64,000 nucleotides of DNA from Syntrophus gentianae (GTDB taxonomy: Bacteria > Desulfobacterota > Syntrophia > Syntrophales > Syntrophaceae), in NCBI RefSeq assembly GCF_900109885.1, contig NZ_FOBS01000016.1, forward strand, positions 1 through 64,000, read 5' to 3'. The stretch's first letter is position 1. Every line of letters begins with the position of its first letter. Of this stretch, positions 31,683 through 40,823 are shown one piece after another. The notes under the pieces were generated by a model. It was not told where the DNA came from. It saw only the letters and a program-made list of their open reading frames with translations, and did not search any database. Position numbers and translations under genes: made by a program.

Positions 31683-32378
31683 TTAAATCACACGCATAAG
31701 GAGTTTGCTCACGCCTTTTTCTACGACGGAGAGTTTTTTCGCGAGGCCATAGGAAAGATCGACATCTCGACCGGAAACAAAAGGGCCGCGATCGGTAACG
31801 GTTGCTTTAACCATTTGACCTGTCCCGGGGTTTTCCAATTCGACACGGGTTCCGAAGGGCAGATAGCGATGGGCCAGCGTTGCGGCGTTCATGTCGAAGG
31901 CGTTGCCGTTCGCCATTTTTTTACCATGATGGTTTTTCCCATACCAGCTCGCTGTTACCACCTGCTTTTTCTCGGAACTCGGAAGGCGGATCTTTATCTC
32001 CTGGCCGGCGCGCAACAGAGAGGGGTTCTGCAGGCCATTATCCTTCATGATCTCTTCAACAGGAACATTAAACTTCTTTTCTGCCAGAGCGGATAAGGTA
32101 TCTCCCTCCTTGACCTTGTAAGAAATCCAACGATTGTTATTCCCTGCGCCATCTCTGACCGGGGAAGAATTTTCTTTTACAGATGCCTGAGCGTTGGCCA
32201 ACGCTCCCTGGAAGGAATTGGAATTGCGGACAGAAGCGCCTTCTTTGATATACCAGCGTCCCGTCCTGCTGGAGCGATTGACGGCATTGGGGTTGATCTG
32301 CCGGAATTCATCCCAGCTTACACCGAGCAAACGAGTTACCTTTTCAATCGAATCGCCTTTTCTTATCTGATAATCCAA
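31683..32378 (-). CDS. LysM and RlpA-like double-psi beta-barrel protein
   Basis: A 231-residue protein. A first LysM-like segment at the very N-terminus (YQIRKGDSIEKVTRLLGVSW) and a complete LysM at about 90-135 (SYKVKEGDTLSALAEKKFNV) precede an RlpA-like domain: VTASWYGKNHHGKKMANGNAFD, AAHRYLPFGTRVEL-like and VTDRGPFVSGRDVDLS. LysM binds peptidoglycan; RlpA homologues bind or cut denuded glycan strands. The only start in the frame is a TTG at 32378 (GGAG seven bases upstream), just after an in-frame stop. No signal peptide is encoded, which is odd for a wall protein. Confidence 0.82.
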   Translation of the reverse strand: MDYQIRKGDSIEKVTRLLGVSWDEFRQINPNAVNRSSRTGRWYIKEGASVRNSNSFQGALANAQASVKENSSPVRDGAGNNNRWISYKVKEGDTLSALAEKKFNVPVEEIMKDNGLQNPSLLRAGQEIKIRLPSSEKKQVVTASWYGKNHHGKKMANGNAFDMNAATLAHRYLPFGTRVELENPGTGQMVKATVTDRGPFVSGRDVDLSYGLAKKLSVVEKGVSKLLMRVI

Positions 32379-32500
32379 ATCTGATCTCCAAACAGGTCAA
32401 AGTTATCTCCTGGATCGGCATGCATTATTCAAACCATTCCGTCCCTTGCCGATGCAATGATCCTCTTCTGGCCCTTGATTTCGATGAGTTGCTCCGAGAA

Positions 32501-33268
32501 TTAAAAGAGGAAAGAAAAGGCCAGGAGGGACAGGACAATCAAGGCGTGAAGAGCGATAATTCCGATTTTGTGGTTGCAGTAGAATTCATTGCCTTTTTGA
32601 ATGCGCTCAAAACCGCCGCAGAGCCGTCGAAACCGGTCAAGGGCAAGATATTTGTTGTCCGTGACGGCATCGCCCTGAAAGGCGAACATGGGTTTGACGG
32701 CATAAACGCCGTCGGTCAGAGGGCGAAAGAGGGTGTCATTGACGATTCCCTGCCAGGGTTGATAGGCCAGGGTTTCGGCGTAAGGGCGGTTCAGGGCGTA
32801 GGCATGGGCCAGACTCTGGTATCTGACTTTCCGGACGGCCGGTTCCTCGGTCTTCCGGCTGGAACGGATAAGCGCCCCGAGGAGCAGGACCTTCCAGTCG
32901 GGATGGTTCGAGAGAAACCGGGTGCATCGCTGAAGACGTTCGGGATCGAACCGGTCGAAAAGGACGTCGTCTTCAAAAACGACGATGTTTTCCGCCCCCG
33001 CTTCAAGGCCCTTACGCAGGCAGGTCATGTGAGACTCGTAGATGCCCTGTTCGACGTCAAAGGGATGGCGCTTGACCAGAACGAATTCAACTTTTCCCTT
33101 CAGCCCGACTTTTGCGAACTGGGCAGAAACCGCCTGTCGCCGATCTTCCCGTTCTTCCAGAGAGATGCAATAGATGCGGTCGAAAAAATCCCAACCGGAA
33201 GGGGCATCCTTACCGGCGACCTGTGCAGCGGCACGATCCATGACCTTTCTTTCCTCAAAGGACTTCAT
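32501..33268 (-). CDS. Family 25 glycosyltransferase (LPS biosynthesis type)
   Basis: A 255-residue GT25 protein: FFDRIYCISLEEREDRRQAV, the typical start of the family, then SHMTCLRKGLEAGAENIVVFEDDVLF with the metal-binding EDD motif. A C-terminal hydrophobic segment IGIIALHALIVLSLLAFSFLF could anchor it in the membrane. GT25 enzymes add galactose or related sugars to lipooligosaccharide. It lies 15 bases after a small membrane protein on the same strand. A long frame on the opposite strand covers the same DNA but has no family match. Confidence 0.83.
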   Translation of the reverse strand: MKSFEERKVMDRAAAQVAGKDAPSGWDFFDRIYCISLEEREDRRQAVSAQFAKVGLKGKVEFVLVKRHPFDVEQGIYESHMTCLRKGLEAGAENIVVFEDDVLFDRFDPERLQRCTRFLSNHPDWKVLLLGALIRSSRKTEEPAVRKVRYQSLAHAYALNRPYAETLAYQPWQGIVNDTLFRPLTDGVYAVKPMFAFQGDAVTDNKYLALDRFRRLCGGFERIQKGNEFYCNHKIGIIALHALIVLSLLAFSFLF

Positions 33269-33283
33269 TTTATGACGGATCCC

Positions 33284-33631
33284 TCAACGGAGGAACTTCA
33301 TAAAGAGCTTCCCCAGGGCATATCGAGTAACGACCCCCATGTAATGGGGGGCGCGGGCAAGCCAGGCGCCGGCAAAAAAAACGACGTAGGAAAACCCATA
33401 GGTTGCCGGACAGCCGATCACGGCGATCAGGGGTTCCTGCAGATATGCGGCAAGCATGGTCAGGGCGGCCACGGCCGGCCAGCCGATGATATAACTGAAC
33501 CCCATCAGGGTCAATCCGGCAATCAACCGGGGCGTGGGACGTTCCCGGAATTCCGAGAGATCCGCCGGATGATCGAGAGCATCCCGGATATATTTGCTTC
33601 TGGAGAGGAACTCCGCAATTTTTCGGGTCAT
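33284..33631 (-). CDS. Small membrane protein, unknown function
   Basis: A 115-residue protein starting MTRKIAEFLSRSKYIRDAL, with two or three hydrophobic segments (RLIAGLTLMGFSYIIGWPAV, AALTMLAAYLQEPLIAVIG, YVVFFAGAWLA) and a basic C-terminus. I know no function. The start at 33631 was preferred to the longer frame from 33715, whose extra part is Cys/Arg-rich and unlike a membrane protein leader. It is probably co-transcribed with the GT25 gene. Confidence 0.6.
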   Translation of the reverse strand: MTRKIAEFLSRSKYIRDALDHPADLSEFRERPTPRLIAGLTLMGFSYIIGWPAVAALTMLAAYLQEPLIAVIGCPATYGFSYVVFFAGAWLARAPHYMGVVTRYALGKLFMKFLR

Positions 33632-33741
33632 GGCGACAGGCTTTCTTCGCAGATGAGGATTTGAGGCATAGGAAAAACTGCAGCATCCACGCCAGCCCGG
33701 CCATCGATCGGGCATTCCATATTTTGAGGGGATGAAATCAT

Positions 33742-34752
33742 TCAGCAGATTCTTGGAACCAGTTCTCCCAGGGGCAGATCGACTACCCGGGAACCGCCGA
33801 TGATCGTCTGCAGAATCAGCCCTCCTCCGTCCCGCTCCCCTACAGAGCCGATAATTCGGGCATCGCGGCCATATTCGTGATTTCGCAGAACATCCAGGAT
33901 TCGCTCTGCATCCGGCGCTGCACAGAAAATGGCCACTTTCCCTTCATTGGCCAGGAAGAAGGGATCAAATCCCAGGATTTCACAAACGCCTCTCACTTCT
34001 TCCCGGACGGGCAGCTCAGCCTCCCGGATCGAAAGGGACAACCCGGATTGACCGGCGATCTCAGCCAGGATGGCCCCGAGTCCACCGCGGGTCGGGTCTC
34101 TCATGCAGTGGATGTTTGGAGATGCTGCCAGGATTGAGGCAACAAGACCGTTAAGAGGTGCCGAATCGGAGCGAATCTCCGAGATCAACCCCAGCTCCTT
34201 GCGTTTGCAAAGGACGGTGGCGCCATGGTCACCGATTGTGCCGCTCACAAGGATCGCATCACCCGGTTGGATGCTTTCCACGGACAGGGGGGAAGGGTAT
34301 TCGATCCTTCCGATGCCGGAGGTGTTGATAAAAAGACCGTCGGCGGCCCCGCGGGCCACAACCTTGGTGTCTCCCGTCACAATGGACACCCCAGCCGTTT
34401 TTGCCGCTTCAGCCATGGAACGGGTGATCCGTTTCAGGTCCTCCATGGGGAACCCCTCTTCGAGGATGAATCCGGCACTCAACATCAGCGGGATTCCGCC
34501 GCAGACGGAAAGGTCGTTGATGGTCCCATGGACGGCCAGTGATCCGATGTCTCCGCCGGGAAAGAAGATCGGATCGATCACATAGGAATCCGTCGTGAAG
34601 CAGAACTTCCTGTCTCCGAGAGTGACGACGGCGCTGTCTTCCAGCCGTTCAAGGCAGGCGTTCTTGAAAAAGGGGAGGAAAACCTCGGTAACGAGTTCAT
34701 GGCTGAGGAGTCCTCCCCCGCCATGTTCCAGCAGAATTCGCTCTCTGTTCAT
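33742..34752 (-). CDS. hypE: Hydrogenase maturation protein HypE
   Basis: A 336-residue AIR-synthase-like protein: ILLEHGGGGLLSHELV at the start, DSYVIDPIFFPGGDIG, GDTKVVARG, RDPTRGGLGAILAEIA, and the C-terminus LVPRIC. The last Cys receives a carbamoyl group from HypF and is dehydrated to thiocyanate, the cyanide ligand source for the NiFe site. The start at 34752 matches the family; the frame is open back to 34875. It is the last gene of the leftward run, 88 bases after hypF. Confidence 0.95.
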   Translation of the reverse strand: MNRERILLEHGGGGLLSHELVTEVFLPFFKNACLERLEDSAVVTLGDRKFCFTTDSYVIDPIFFPGGDIGSLAVHGTINDLSVCGGIPLMLSAGFILEEGFPMEDLKRITRSMAEAAKTAGVSIVTGDTKVVARGAADGLFINTSGIGRIEYPSPLSVESIQPGDAILVSGTIGDHGATVLCKRKELGLISEIRSDSAPLNGLVASILAASPNIHCMRDPTRGGLGAILAEIAGQSGLSLSIREAELPVREEVRGVCEILGFDPFFLANEGKVAIFCAAPDAERILDVLRNHEYGRDARIIGSVGERDGGGLILQTIIGGSRVVDLPLGELVPRIC

Positions 34753-34840
34753 CGGGTATGGCCCTGTTTCCTTTTCTATGAAAATAAATCCGGGATATTG
34801 ATTATCACGATCCGTCTTTGAAGGGGAACAAGTTCTTTCC

Positions 34841-37138
34841 TCAAGATCCATTTCTTTCCAGACGGGTGGCGGCAATCACGGCCTGACCGAGGGCGATGCA
34901 GCCATCATTGGGGGGCAGATGCCGATGGGTATAGACAGCAAAGCCTTCTTTTTCCAACGCCTGGATCACCCCTTTCAGGAGAATGCGGTTCTGAAAACAG
35001 CCGCCGCTGAGAACGGCCTTTCCGACGCCGGTTCTTTCGCGGATATCTCCTGCCATGGCCGTCAGGGCCTTGACCAGTGAAACATGGAAACGGGAAGCGA
35101 TTTTGTGCGGATCGATCCCGTAGATCCGTTCCTGAACGAGCACGTGGATAAGGGGTCGGAGATCCAGAAGGGTTCGGCCATCTTCGTAACGAAGCAGAAA
35201 GGGATAGTGCTTTTCATAGGGCACATTCGCCATGGCCTCCAGTTCCATTGCTGCCTGACCCTCGTAGCTCACCGTATGACGGATTCCCAGTAGAGCCGCC
35301 ACCGCGTCGAATACGCGACCAAGGCTTGAGGCCAGTGGGCTGTTTATCCCGAAATCCATCATGGAATTGAGCAGATCGAAGTGCGGCGCGTAGTCTTGCA
35401 GGGATAAACGACCTGCGATGTTCGGCCATTCTTGTCCGTAACTTTCCCGCAGCAGGCTGGCCGCCACCCGCCAGGGTTCTCGGACCGCCTTGTCCGAGCC
35501 GGGCAGGGGATAGGGTTCAAGGTGTCCGACCCGTTGGAATTCTCCTTCATCGGAAAGAAGAAATTCACAGCCCCAGACCGTCCCGTCCGTGCCATAACCC
35601 GTTCCATCCATGGCCAGCCCGATGACCTTTTCCGACAGGCCGTTCTCGGCCATGGCGCTTACGATGTGGGCGTGGTGATGCTGGACGCGGAAAATTTCCC
35701 GATGAGGAAGTTCTTCCGCGAGCCGGGTTGTATAGTAGGCGGGGTGAAGGTCACAGGCGAGGACCTCGGGCCGGCACGAAGCGATCCGTTCCATGAGGTT
35801 TCTGCTCTCAGAATGAAATTCCCGCGCCTCCGGGGTTTCCATATCCCCGATGTGGGGACTCAGATAGGCCTGGTTTCCCTTGAGAATGCACAGGGTCGCC
35901 TTCATCTGCGGACCGAGGGCGAGGATATCCGGGTAGGTGCGGTGCAGAGGGATCGGCCTCGGGGCATAGCCGCGGGACCGGCGGATCATCACTGTATTCC
36001 CCTTCGTCACGGCAGCAACCGAGTCGTCGCAGCGCACCAGGATGTCCCGATTATGCAGGAGGAAGAAATCGGCGATCCTTTTCAGGCGAAAGAGGGCCTC
36101 CCTGTTTTGCTGGCAGATGGGTTCATCGACCCGATTGCCGCTGGTCATGACGAGGGGCGGAAAATTCCCCTCCAGGAGCAGCGCGTGCAGCGGCGTGTAA
36201 GGCAGCATGATACCCTGGTCCGGAACCCCCGGGGCGACGGAGGGTGCAATCCCGCCGCTGAGCTTCTTTCGGCACAGGACGATGGGGCGCTGCGGAGAGA
36301 GGAGAAGACGTTCTTCCGCAGGACCGATTTCGGCGATTCTTTTGGCTGCGTCAAGATGATCAACCATGACGGCCAGGGGCTTTTCCTCCCGGTACTTCCT
36401 GGTGCGCAGGCGTTGCACCGCTTCCTCATTGGTCGCGTCCACGGCAAGGTGAAAACCTCCGAGCCCTTTGATGGCCAGAATCTTCCCTTCAAGCAGCAGG
36501 TTCCTTGCCTCTTTCACGGGGTCCGGAGGACCGTCCGCCAGGGGGATGCCGTTTTCATCGGTCATCCAGAGTTTAGGCCCGCAGAGCGGGCAGGCATTGG
36601 GTTCGGCATGGAAACGGCGGTCTGCGGGGTTCTGGTACTCGCTGCGGCACTGCGGGCAGAGGGGAAAGCATGCCATTGAGGTGTTTCCCCGGTCGTAGGG
36701 GACATCCCGGATGATGGTCAGGCGGGGGCCGCAGTCCGTGCAGTTGATGAAGGGATAACCGTACCGCCGATCCTGCGGGTCCTTCAGCTCCTGCAGGCAG
36801 TTCTCGCAGACGGAAAGATCGGGAGAGATGAGGACGTCTTTATCGCCTTCCTCCCTGCTGGAGCGAATCTGAAAGGTCCGTTCCCCCCGGAGGGAAATAT
36901 CCTCCTGCGAGACGTCGGCTATCTCCGCGGCGGGGGGAAGGTTGTCCAGGAACGCGGGGAGAAAGCCTTCGACCTGTCCGGCCGGCCCCTCGATCTCGAC
37001 GACGACGCCTGCCGGGCTATTGAGGACGAAACCGCCGAGGTTCTGTTCCGTAGCGATTCGATAGATTGCAGGCCGGAATCCGACGCCCTGGACGATGCCG
37101 GAAAAGAGAAGCCGGATGCGCCTTCTTTCCTCGTTCAT
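34841..37138 (-). CDS. hypF: Carbamoyltransferase HypF
   Basis: A 765-residue protein with an N-terminal acylphosphatase domain (GIVQGVGFRPAIYRIA), two zinc-finger pairs (VCENCLQEL, NCTDCGPRLT and CPQCRSEY, CPLCGP), a YrdC-like domain (LAIKGLGGFHLAVDA, KPLAVM) and a C-terminal Kae1-like domain (VQHHHAHIVSAMAENG, GLAMDGTGYG, LSGGCFQNRIL). It makes carbamoyl-AMP from carbamoyl-phosphate and passes the group to HypE. Its length agrees with the family. Its start overlaps the hypB stop by four bases. Confidence 0.96.
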   Translation of the reverse strand: MNEERRRIRLLFSGIVQGVGFRPAIYRIATEQNLGGFVLNSPAGVVVEIEGPAGQVEGFLPAFLDNLPPAAEIADVSQEDISLRGERTFQIRSSREEGDKDVLISPDLSVCENCLQELKDPQDRRYGYPFINCTDCGPRLTIIRDVPYDRGNTSMACFPLCPQCRSEYQNPADRRFHAEPNACPLCGPKLWMTDENGIPLADGPPDPVKEARNLLLEGKILAIKGLGGFHLAVDATNEEAVQRLRTRKYREEKPLAVMVDHLDAAKRIAEIGPAEERLLLSPQRPIVLCRKKLSGGIAPSVAPGVPDQGIMLPYTPLHALLLEGNFPPLVMTSGNRVDEPICQQNREALFRLKRIADFFLLHNRDILVRCDDSVAAVTKGNTVMIRRSRGYAPRPIPLHRTYPDILALGPQMKATLCILKGNQAYLSPHIGDMETPEAREFHSESRNLMERIASCRPEVLACDLHPAYYTTRLAEELPHREIFRVQHHHAHIVSAMAENGLSEKVIGLAMDGTGYGTDGTVWGCEFLLSDEGEFQRVGHLEPYPLPGSDKAVREPWRVAASLLRESYGQEWPNIAGRLSLQDYAPHFDLLNSMMDFGINSPLASSLGRVFDAVAALLGIRHTVSYEGQAAMELEAMANVPYEKHYPFLLRYEDGRTLLDLRPLIHVLVQERIYGIDPHKIASRFHVSLVKALTAMAGDIRERTGVGKAVLSGGCFQNRILLKGVIQALEKEGFAVYTHRHLPPNDGCIALGQAVIAATRLERNGS

Positions 37139-37794
37139 GGGGTGCGAAAGGCCTCGATCTGACCGGAGAGCCAGTTGAACCAGCCATCCAGTCCTTGCCC
37201 GTTTTTGCAGGAGACCTCGAAGATCTGGAGCTTGGGGTTGATGGCCAGGGCGGTTCGCTTGGCCTTCTCCAGGTCGAAATCCACATAGGGCATCAGGTCC
37301 ATCTTGTTGACGATCATCACAGCCGATTCCTGGAACATCAGGGGATATTTGGCGGGTTTGTCGGCCCCTTCGGGGGTGCTCAGGATCATCACCTTGGCGT
37401 TTTCTCCGATTTTGAACTCCGCGGGACAGACAAGATTTCCAACGTTTTCGGAGATGAGGAGATCGATGCCGTCCAGTTCAAGGGAGGGAAGGGCTTCCCG
37501 GATCATATTTCCGTCAATGTGGCAGGCGCCGCCCGTGTTGATCTGAACCGCGGGGATTCCCAGGGCCGATATCCGGTCGGCATCCTGGGTGTCCTGGATG
37601 TCTCCCTCGATGACGGCGATCCGGTAACGGTCCTTCAGGGCCATAATGGTCTTTTCCACCAGGGAAGTCTTTCCCGCCCCCGGCGAGCTCATGAGGTTGA
37701 TCACATAAATCTTCTTCCTGTCAAAGAGCGCCCGATTGTCCTGGGCGATCCGTTCATTGGCATCGAGAACGTTCTTAACAACGGCGACCTTCAT
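37135..37794 (-). CDS. hypB: Hydrogenase nickel-insertion GTPase HypB
   Basis: A 219-residue SIMIBI GTPase: P-loop NLMSSPGAGKTSLVEKT, GDIQDTQDADRI, the metal-site Cys/His of GGACHID and NVGNLVCPAEF, and NKMDLMPYVDFDLE. It has no His-rich nickel-storage N-terminus, so it is the short HypB type. It hands nickel to the large subunit with HypA, using GTP. Confidence 0.96.
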   Translation of the reverse strand: MKVAVVKNVLDANERIAQDNRALFDRKKIYVINLMSSPGAGKTSLVEKTIMALKDRYRIAVIEGDIQDTQDADRISALGIPAVQINTGGACHIDGNMIREALPSLELDGIDLLISENVGNLVCPAEFKIGENAKVMILSTPEGADKPAKYPLMFQESAVMIVNKMDLMPYVDFDLEKAKRTALAINPKLQIFEVSCKNGQGLDGWFNWLSGQIEAFRTP

Positions 37795-37826
37795 CTATAT
37801 TTCCCTCCGTTATCTTCAAGGATGTT

Positions 37827-38918
37827 TCAGGCTTCATATTTGAGGTAGGCCGAGCAGGTTCCCTCACTGGAGACCATGCACGGGCCGATGGGGTTGACCG
37901 GCGTGCAGGCTTTACGGAAAAGCCGGCATTCCGGGGGCGAAATCACGCCCCGGAGGATATCGCCGCAGCGGCACCCTTCAAATTCGACCGAAGGGATTCC
38001 CGGCAGGGGGAATCTGTTCAGGGCGTTCATGGACGCATATTCCCGGCGGATCGACAGGCCGCTTTCCGGAATGAGGCCCAACCCTCTCCAGGTCGCATCG
38101 TCCGGTTCAAAGACCTCCGCCATCGATTCCCGGGCCCGGCGATTGCCCTCCTGCGAAACACCCCGGGCATACTGGATGGCGACTTCATAACGCCCTTCCC
38201 GGATCTGCTGCAGGCTCATGAGTATGCCGTCGATAATGTCGACGGGTTCGAAACCGGTGATCACGGCTGAGCGTCCCGCTGCGGGGATGGAACGGTAGGC
38301 ATCCGTTCCGGTGATGACACTGACATGGCCGGGGCAGAGAAACCCGTCGATGTTGAGTTCGGGATCATCGAGTAGGGCCTGGATCGCCGGGGAAACGGTC
38401 TTGTGAACGGAAAAGACCGAAAAATTGGTCAATCCTTTCCGCCGGGCGCTTTGGAGTGTTGAGGCCACCGTCGGCGCCGTCGTTTCAAAGCCGATTCCCA
38501 GAAAAAGGATCTCCCGCGCCGGATTGGCTTCGGCAAGGGAAAGTGCGTCCAGGGCCGAAGAGACAATACGGATATCGGCTCCTGCCGCGCGCATCTGCTG
38601 AAGGCTCCGTCCTCCGGTGCCGGGGACGCGGAGCATATCCCCGAAAGTAGCGAAGAGGACATTCGGACGTTCCGCCAGATAAAGGGCCCGATCCACATCG
38701 GAGATCGACGTGACGCAAACGGGGCAGCCGGGACCGGAGATCAGGCGGATGTTTTCGGGAAGCAGTCTGCGGATTCCAAAGCGGCCGATGGCATGGGTAT
38801 GGGTCCCGCAGATTTCCATGAGGGTAATCGGTCGTCCGATTTTGGCAGCCAGGGCATGGACGGCGTCAAGCAGCTTCCGGACGAGTTCCGGGTCCCGGTA
38901 TTCGTCAATAAATCTCAT
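37827..38918 (-). CDS. hypD: Hydrogenase maturation Fe-S protein HypD
   Basis: A 363-residue protein with the HypD signatures MEICGTHTHAIGRFGIR, SGPGCPVCVTSI, GFETTAPTVAS and the C-terminal Cys-rich part GCRCGDILRG, CRLFRKACTPVNPIGPCMVS. With HypC it forms the scaffold where Fe receives its CN and CO ligands. It overlaps hypC by 14 bases. Confidence 0.96.
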   Translation of the reverse strand: MRFIDEYRDPELVRKLLDAVHALAAKIGRPITLMEICGTHTHAIGRFGIRRLLPENIRLISGPGCPVCVTSISDVDRALYLAERPNVLFATFGDMLRVPGTGGRSLQQMRAAGADIRIVSSALDALSLAEANPAREILFLGIGFETTAPTVASTLQSARRKGLTNFSVFSVHKTVSPAIQALLDDPELNIDGFLCPGHVSVITGTDAYRSIPAAGRSAVITGFEPVDIIDGILMSLQQIREGRYEVAIQYARGVSQEGNRRARESMAEVFEPDDATWRGLGLIPESGLSIRREYASMNALNRFPLPGIPSVEFEGCRCGDILRGVISPPECRLFRKACTPVNPIGPCMVSSEGTCSAYLKYEA

Positions 38919-39135
38919 GCTTGATGAGTTCTTTCAGAAAAGCGAGATTTTCCCGGGCCACTTCTTCGTCAATCCGGTGGATGGCGTATCCGGCGTGACA
39001 GATGACATAATCGCCCACGGCGACGGGTTCATCCACGAGATCCAGGCAGGCCTCACGCTTCGTGCCGCTGATGTCAATCACGGCGAAGTTGTTTTCATCG
39101 ATGCTCAGAATCTTGCCGGGAAAAGCGATGCACAT
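38905..39135 (-). CDS. hypC: Hydrogenase maturation chaperone HypC
   Basis: A 76-residue OB-fold chaperone beginning MCIAFPGKILSIDE with the essential Cys2, followed by VGDYVICHAGYAIHRIDEE. It binds Fe(CN)2CO with HypD and delivers it to the large subunit precursor. Its 3' end lies inside hypD. Confidence 0.95.
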   Translation of the reverse strand: MCIAFPGKILSIDENNFAVIDISGTKREACLDLVDEPVAVGDYVICHAGYAIHRIDEEVARENLAFLKELIKHEIY

Positions 39136-39214
39136 GCAAAAAAACTCCTCTGTTTTGCCTTGCTGCGAAAGAAATCAATCGAGACAACTCTCCGGATGAA
39201 TTCCGGAGACCTCC

Positions 39215-39559
39215 TCAATCCACGTCCAGCTCAATAAGCTGCAGTTCTTCCGTCCCTCCGGTAAGGAGCACCTCTTGCCCGCCGCATTCCGGACAGGAGG
39301 TCTCGAAATGGTCCACCTCGAAATCTTTGTCGCAAGCTAAACAATGGATGATAACCGGCTGGATGTCAAGGCGAAGAACGGCCCCTTCCGCCCGGGTGTC
39401 CTTTGATTGTACCTCAAAGGCGAACTGCAGGCATTGGGGGACCACACTGGAGAGCTTTCCGCAGGACAGCCGCAGAGATTTGACCTGGTCGAAACCCTCT
39501 CGAACCGCATAGTCTTCGATAATGTCCAGGATCGATGCTACGAGGGAAAGCTCATGCAT
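39215..39559 (-). CDS. hypA: Hydrogenase nickel metallochaperone HypA
   Basis: A 114-residue protein with MHELSLV (nickel-binding His2) and a zinc site made of CLACDKDFEV and CPECGG. It works with HypB in nickel insertion. It overlaps the protease gene upstream by eight bases, and a 79-base gap follows before hypC. Confidence 0.95.
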   Translation of the reverse strand: MHELSLVASILDIIEDYAVREGFDQVKSLRLSCGKLSSVVPQCLQFAFEVQSKDTRAEGAVLRLDIQPVIIHCLACDKDFEVDHFETSCPECGGQEVLLTGGTEELQLIELDVD

Positions 39560-40046
39560 GAATTTTTACCGGGGCAACGGAATGGCGTTGCAATTCATCG
39601 ATCAGCAGTTTTTCCATGAGGGGAAACTTCTCCCGCATCAGCGGGGACAGTTCCAGGTCCATCTCCCGGAAATCGGCCGGGACGATGCAGAGAAAGACGA
39701 CCTCCGGGGCTTCTCCGAGCAGTTCCGCCTTGCAGAGGACATCGAGAAACTGCACCTCGTGGGCGGAGGTCGGCGGTGGGAGTTTTGGCTCAATCTCCGC
39801 GAGGGTGAACCGGTAGACCGATCCCGGTTCGTCGGCAACCTTGAGCACATCGACCACGATAAGATGCCGGCAGCTGCAGACCGGCTCCAGCAGGGCATAA
39901 GCCATTACCCCGCCTTCGACGTTCCGGACCGAATCGGGCAGAGCCCATCGCTCTTCGAACCAGCGGAGAAAGTGGACGCCGAAGCCGTCATCCTTCATCA
40001 GGATGTTGCCCAGCCCAAGAATGGTGATCTCTTGTTTTTCCGTCAT
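39552..40046 (-). CDS. hyaD: Hydrogenase maturation endopeptidase (HyaD/HoxM type)
   Basis: A 164-residue aspartate-type protease: ILGLGNILMKDDGFGVHFL at the start, VEGGVMAYALLEPVCSCRHLIVVDVLK with the second acidic metal ligand, and the His-containing HEVQFLDVL. It removes the C-terminal peptide of the large subunit after nickel has been inserted. It is 88 bases downstream of the cytochrome gene and overlaps hypA. Confidence 0.93.
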   Translation of the reverse strand: MTEKQEITILGLGNILMKDDGFGVHFLRWFEERWALPDSVRNVEGGVMAYALLEPVCSCRHLIVVDVLKVADEPGSVYRFTLAEIEPKLPPPTSAHEVQFLDVLCKAELLGEAPEVVFLCIVPADFREMDLELSPLMREKFPLMEKLLIDELQRHSVAPVKIHA

Positions 40047-40134
40047 TTGATCAGGAAAAGAAAGGGGAAGGAAATCCGTCCCCTTTCGTATTCGCTTTCA
40101 GTCTGCTGCGGCGCTGAAGCCGTCAGCCTTCGAA

Positions 40135-40806
40135 TCAGTGCTTCCCCTTCTGGAACATGTTTCCAGTGACCATGGAGGAAAGGGTTCCTTCTTTCAGGAC
40201 GGCATCATACCAGAAGGCCATGTAGATGTGAACAACGATAAAGAGGACGAATCCCCAGGTCAGGATATGGTGAATGGTGCGCACCGTGGCCAGACCTCCC
40301 AGCAGATTCTCCACGGGCTTGAGGATCGTGGCCATAATGGCGGTCAATCCTGCCGCGTGGTAGCCGGCCCCCATGAGAATGAACCCGGTGATCACGATGA
40401 GGAAGACCATGAACAGGAGTCCCAGATAGGCGAGGGACTGCATGGGACCATAGAGCCCCGTATGGGGAGGCGGGTTCTTATCGATGAGCAGGTAGAACTT
40501 GAGCTGCTGGATCGTGTAGGGGATGTAGGTGAAGGCCAGAAAGTCCTTCCAGTCCGCCTTGAACTGGGAGAAGAAGGCCAGGTAGATCCTCCAGAGGAAC
40601 AGAAAGGCCAGCAGGACCCCGAAGAGGATATGCCAGAAGCGGACTTCCCCCACGAAAAACTTCTGGGAAGTTTCGCCGCCAAGGATCGTGCAGGGTTCCG
40701 CGATCAGAAATCCCGTTCCGATCAGGACAAAAATGGCAATCGCCATGGCCCAGTGATGAATGCGTATCGCCACGGACCAGTGCTTTTTTTCGACAATGTT
40801 TTCCAT
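40135..40806 (-). CDS. hyaC: Ni/Fe-hydrogenase b-type cytochrome subunit
   Basis: A 223-residue membrane protein with four helices: IRIHHWAMAIAIFVLIGTGF, RFWHILFGVLLAFLFLWRIY, LAYLGLLFMVFLIVITGFIL and RTIHHILTWGFVLFIVVHIY. His residues in helices 1, 2 and 4 are the expected heme ligands. It anchors the small subunit and passes electrons from H2 to the quinone pool. It lies 17 bases after the large-subunit gene. Confidence 0.94.
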   Translation of the reverse strand: MENIVEKKHWSVAIRIHHWAMAIAIFVLIGTGFLIAEPCTILGGETSQKFFVGEVRFWHILFGVLLAFLFLWRIYLAFFSQFKADWKDFLAFTYIPYTIQQLKFYLLIDKNPPPHTGLYGPMQSLAYLGLLFMVFLIVITGFILMGAGYHAAGLTAIMATILKPVENLLGGLATVRTIHHILTWGFVLFIVVHIYMAFWYDAVLKEGTLSSMVTGNMFQKGKH

Positions 40807-40823
40807 GACAACCTCCTTGCCTA

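Noticed and set aside
32420-33664. 414-residue plus-strand frame over the GT25 gene
   Set aside because: The minus strand encodes a glycosyltransferase with the EDD motif; the plus frame has no family match.
35432-36679. 415-residue plus-strand frame inside hypF
   Set aside because: Shadow of hypF with no domain resemblance and no Shine-Dalgarno.
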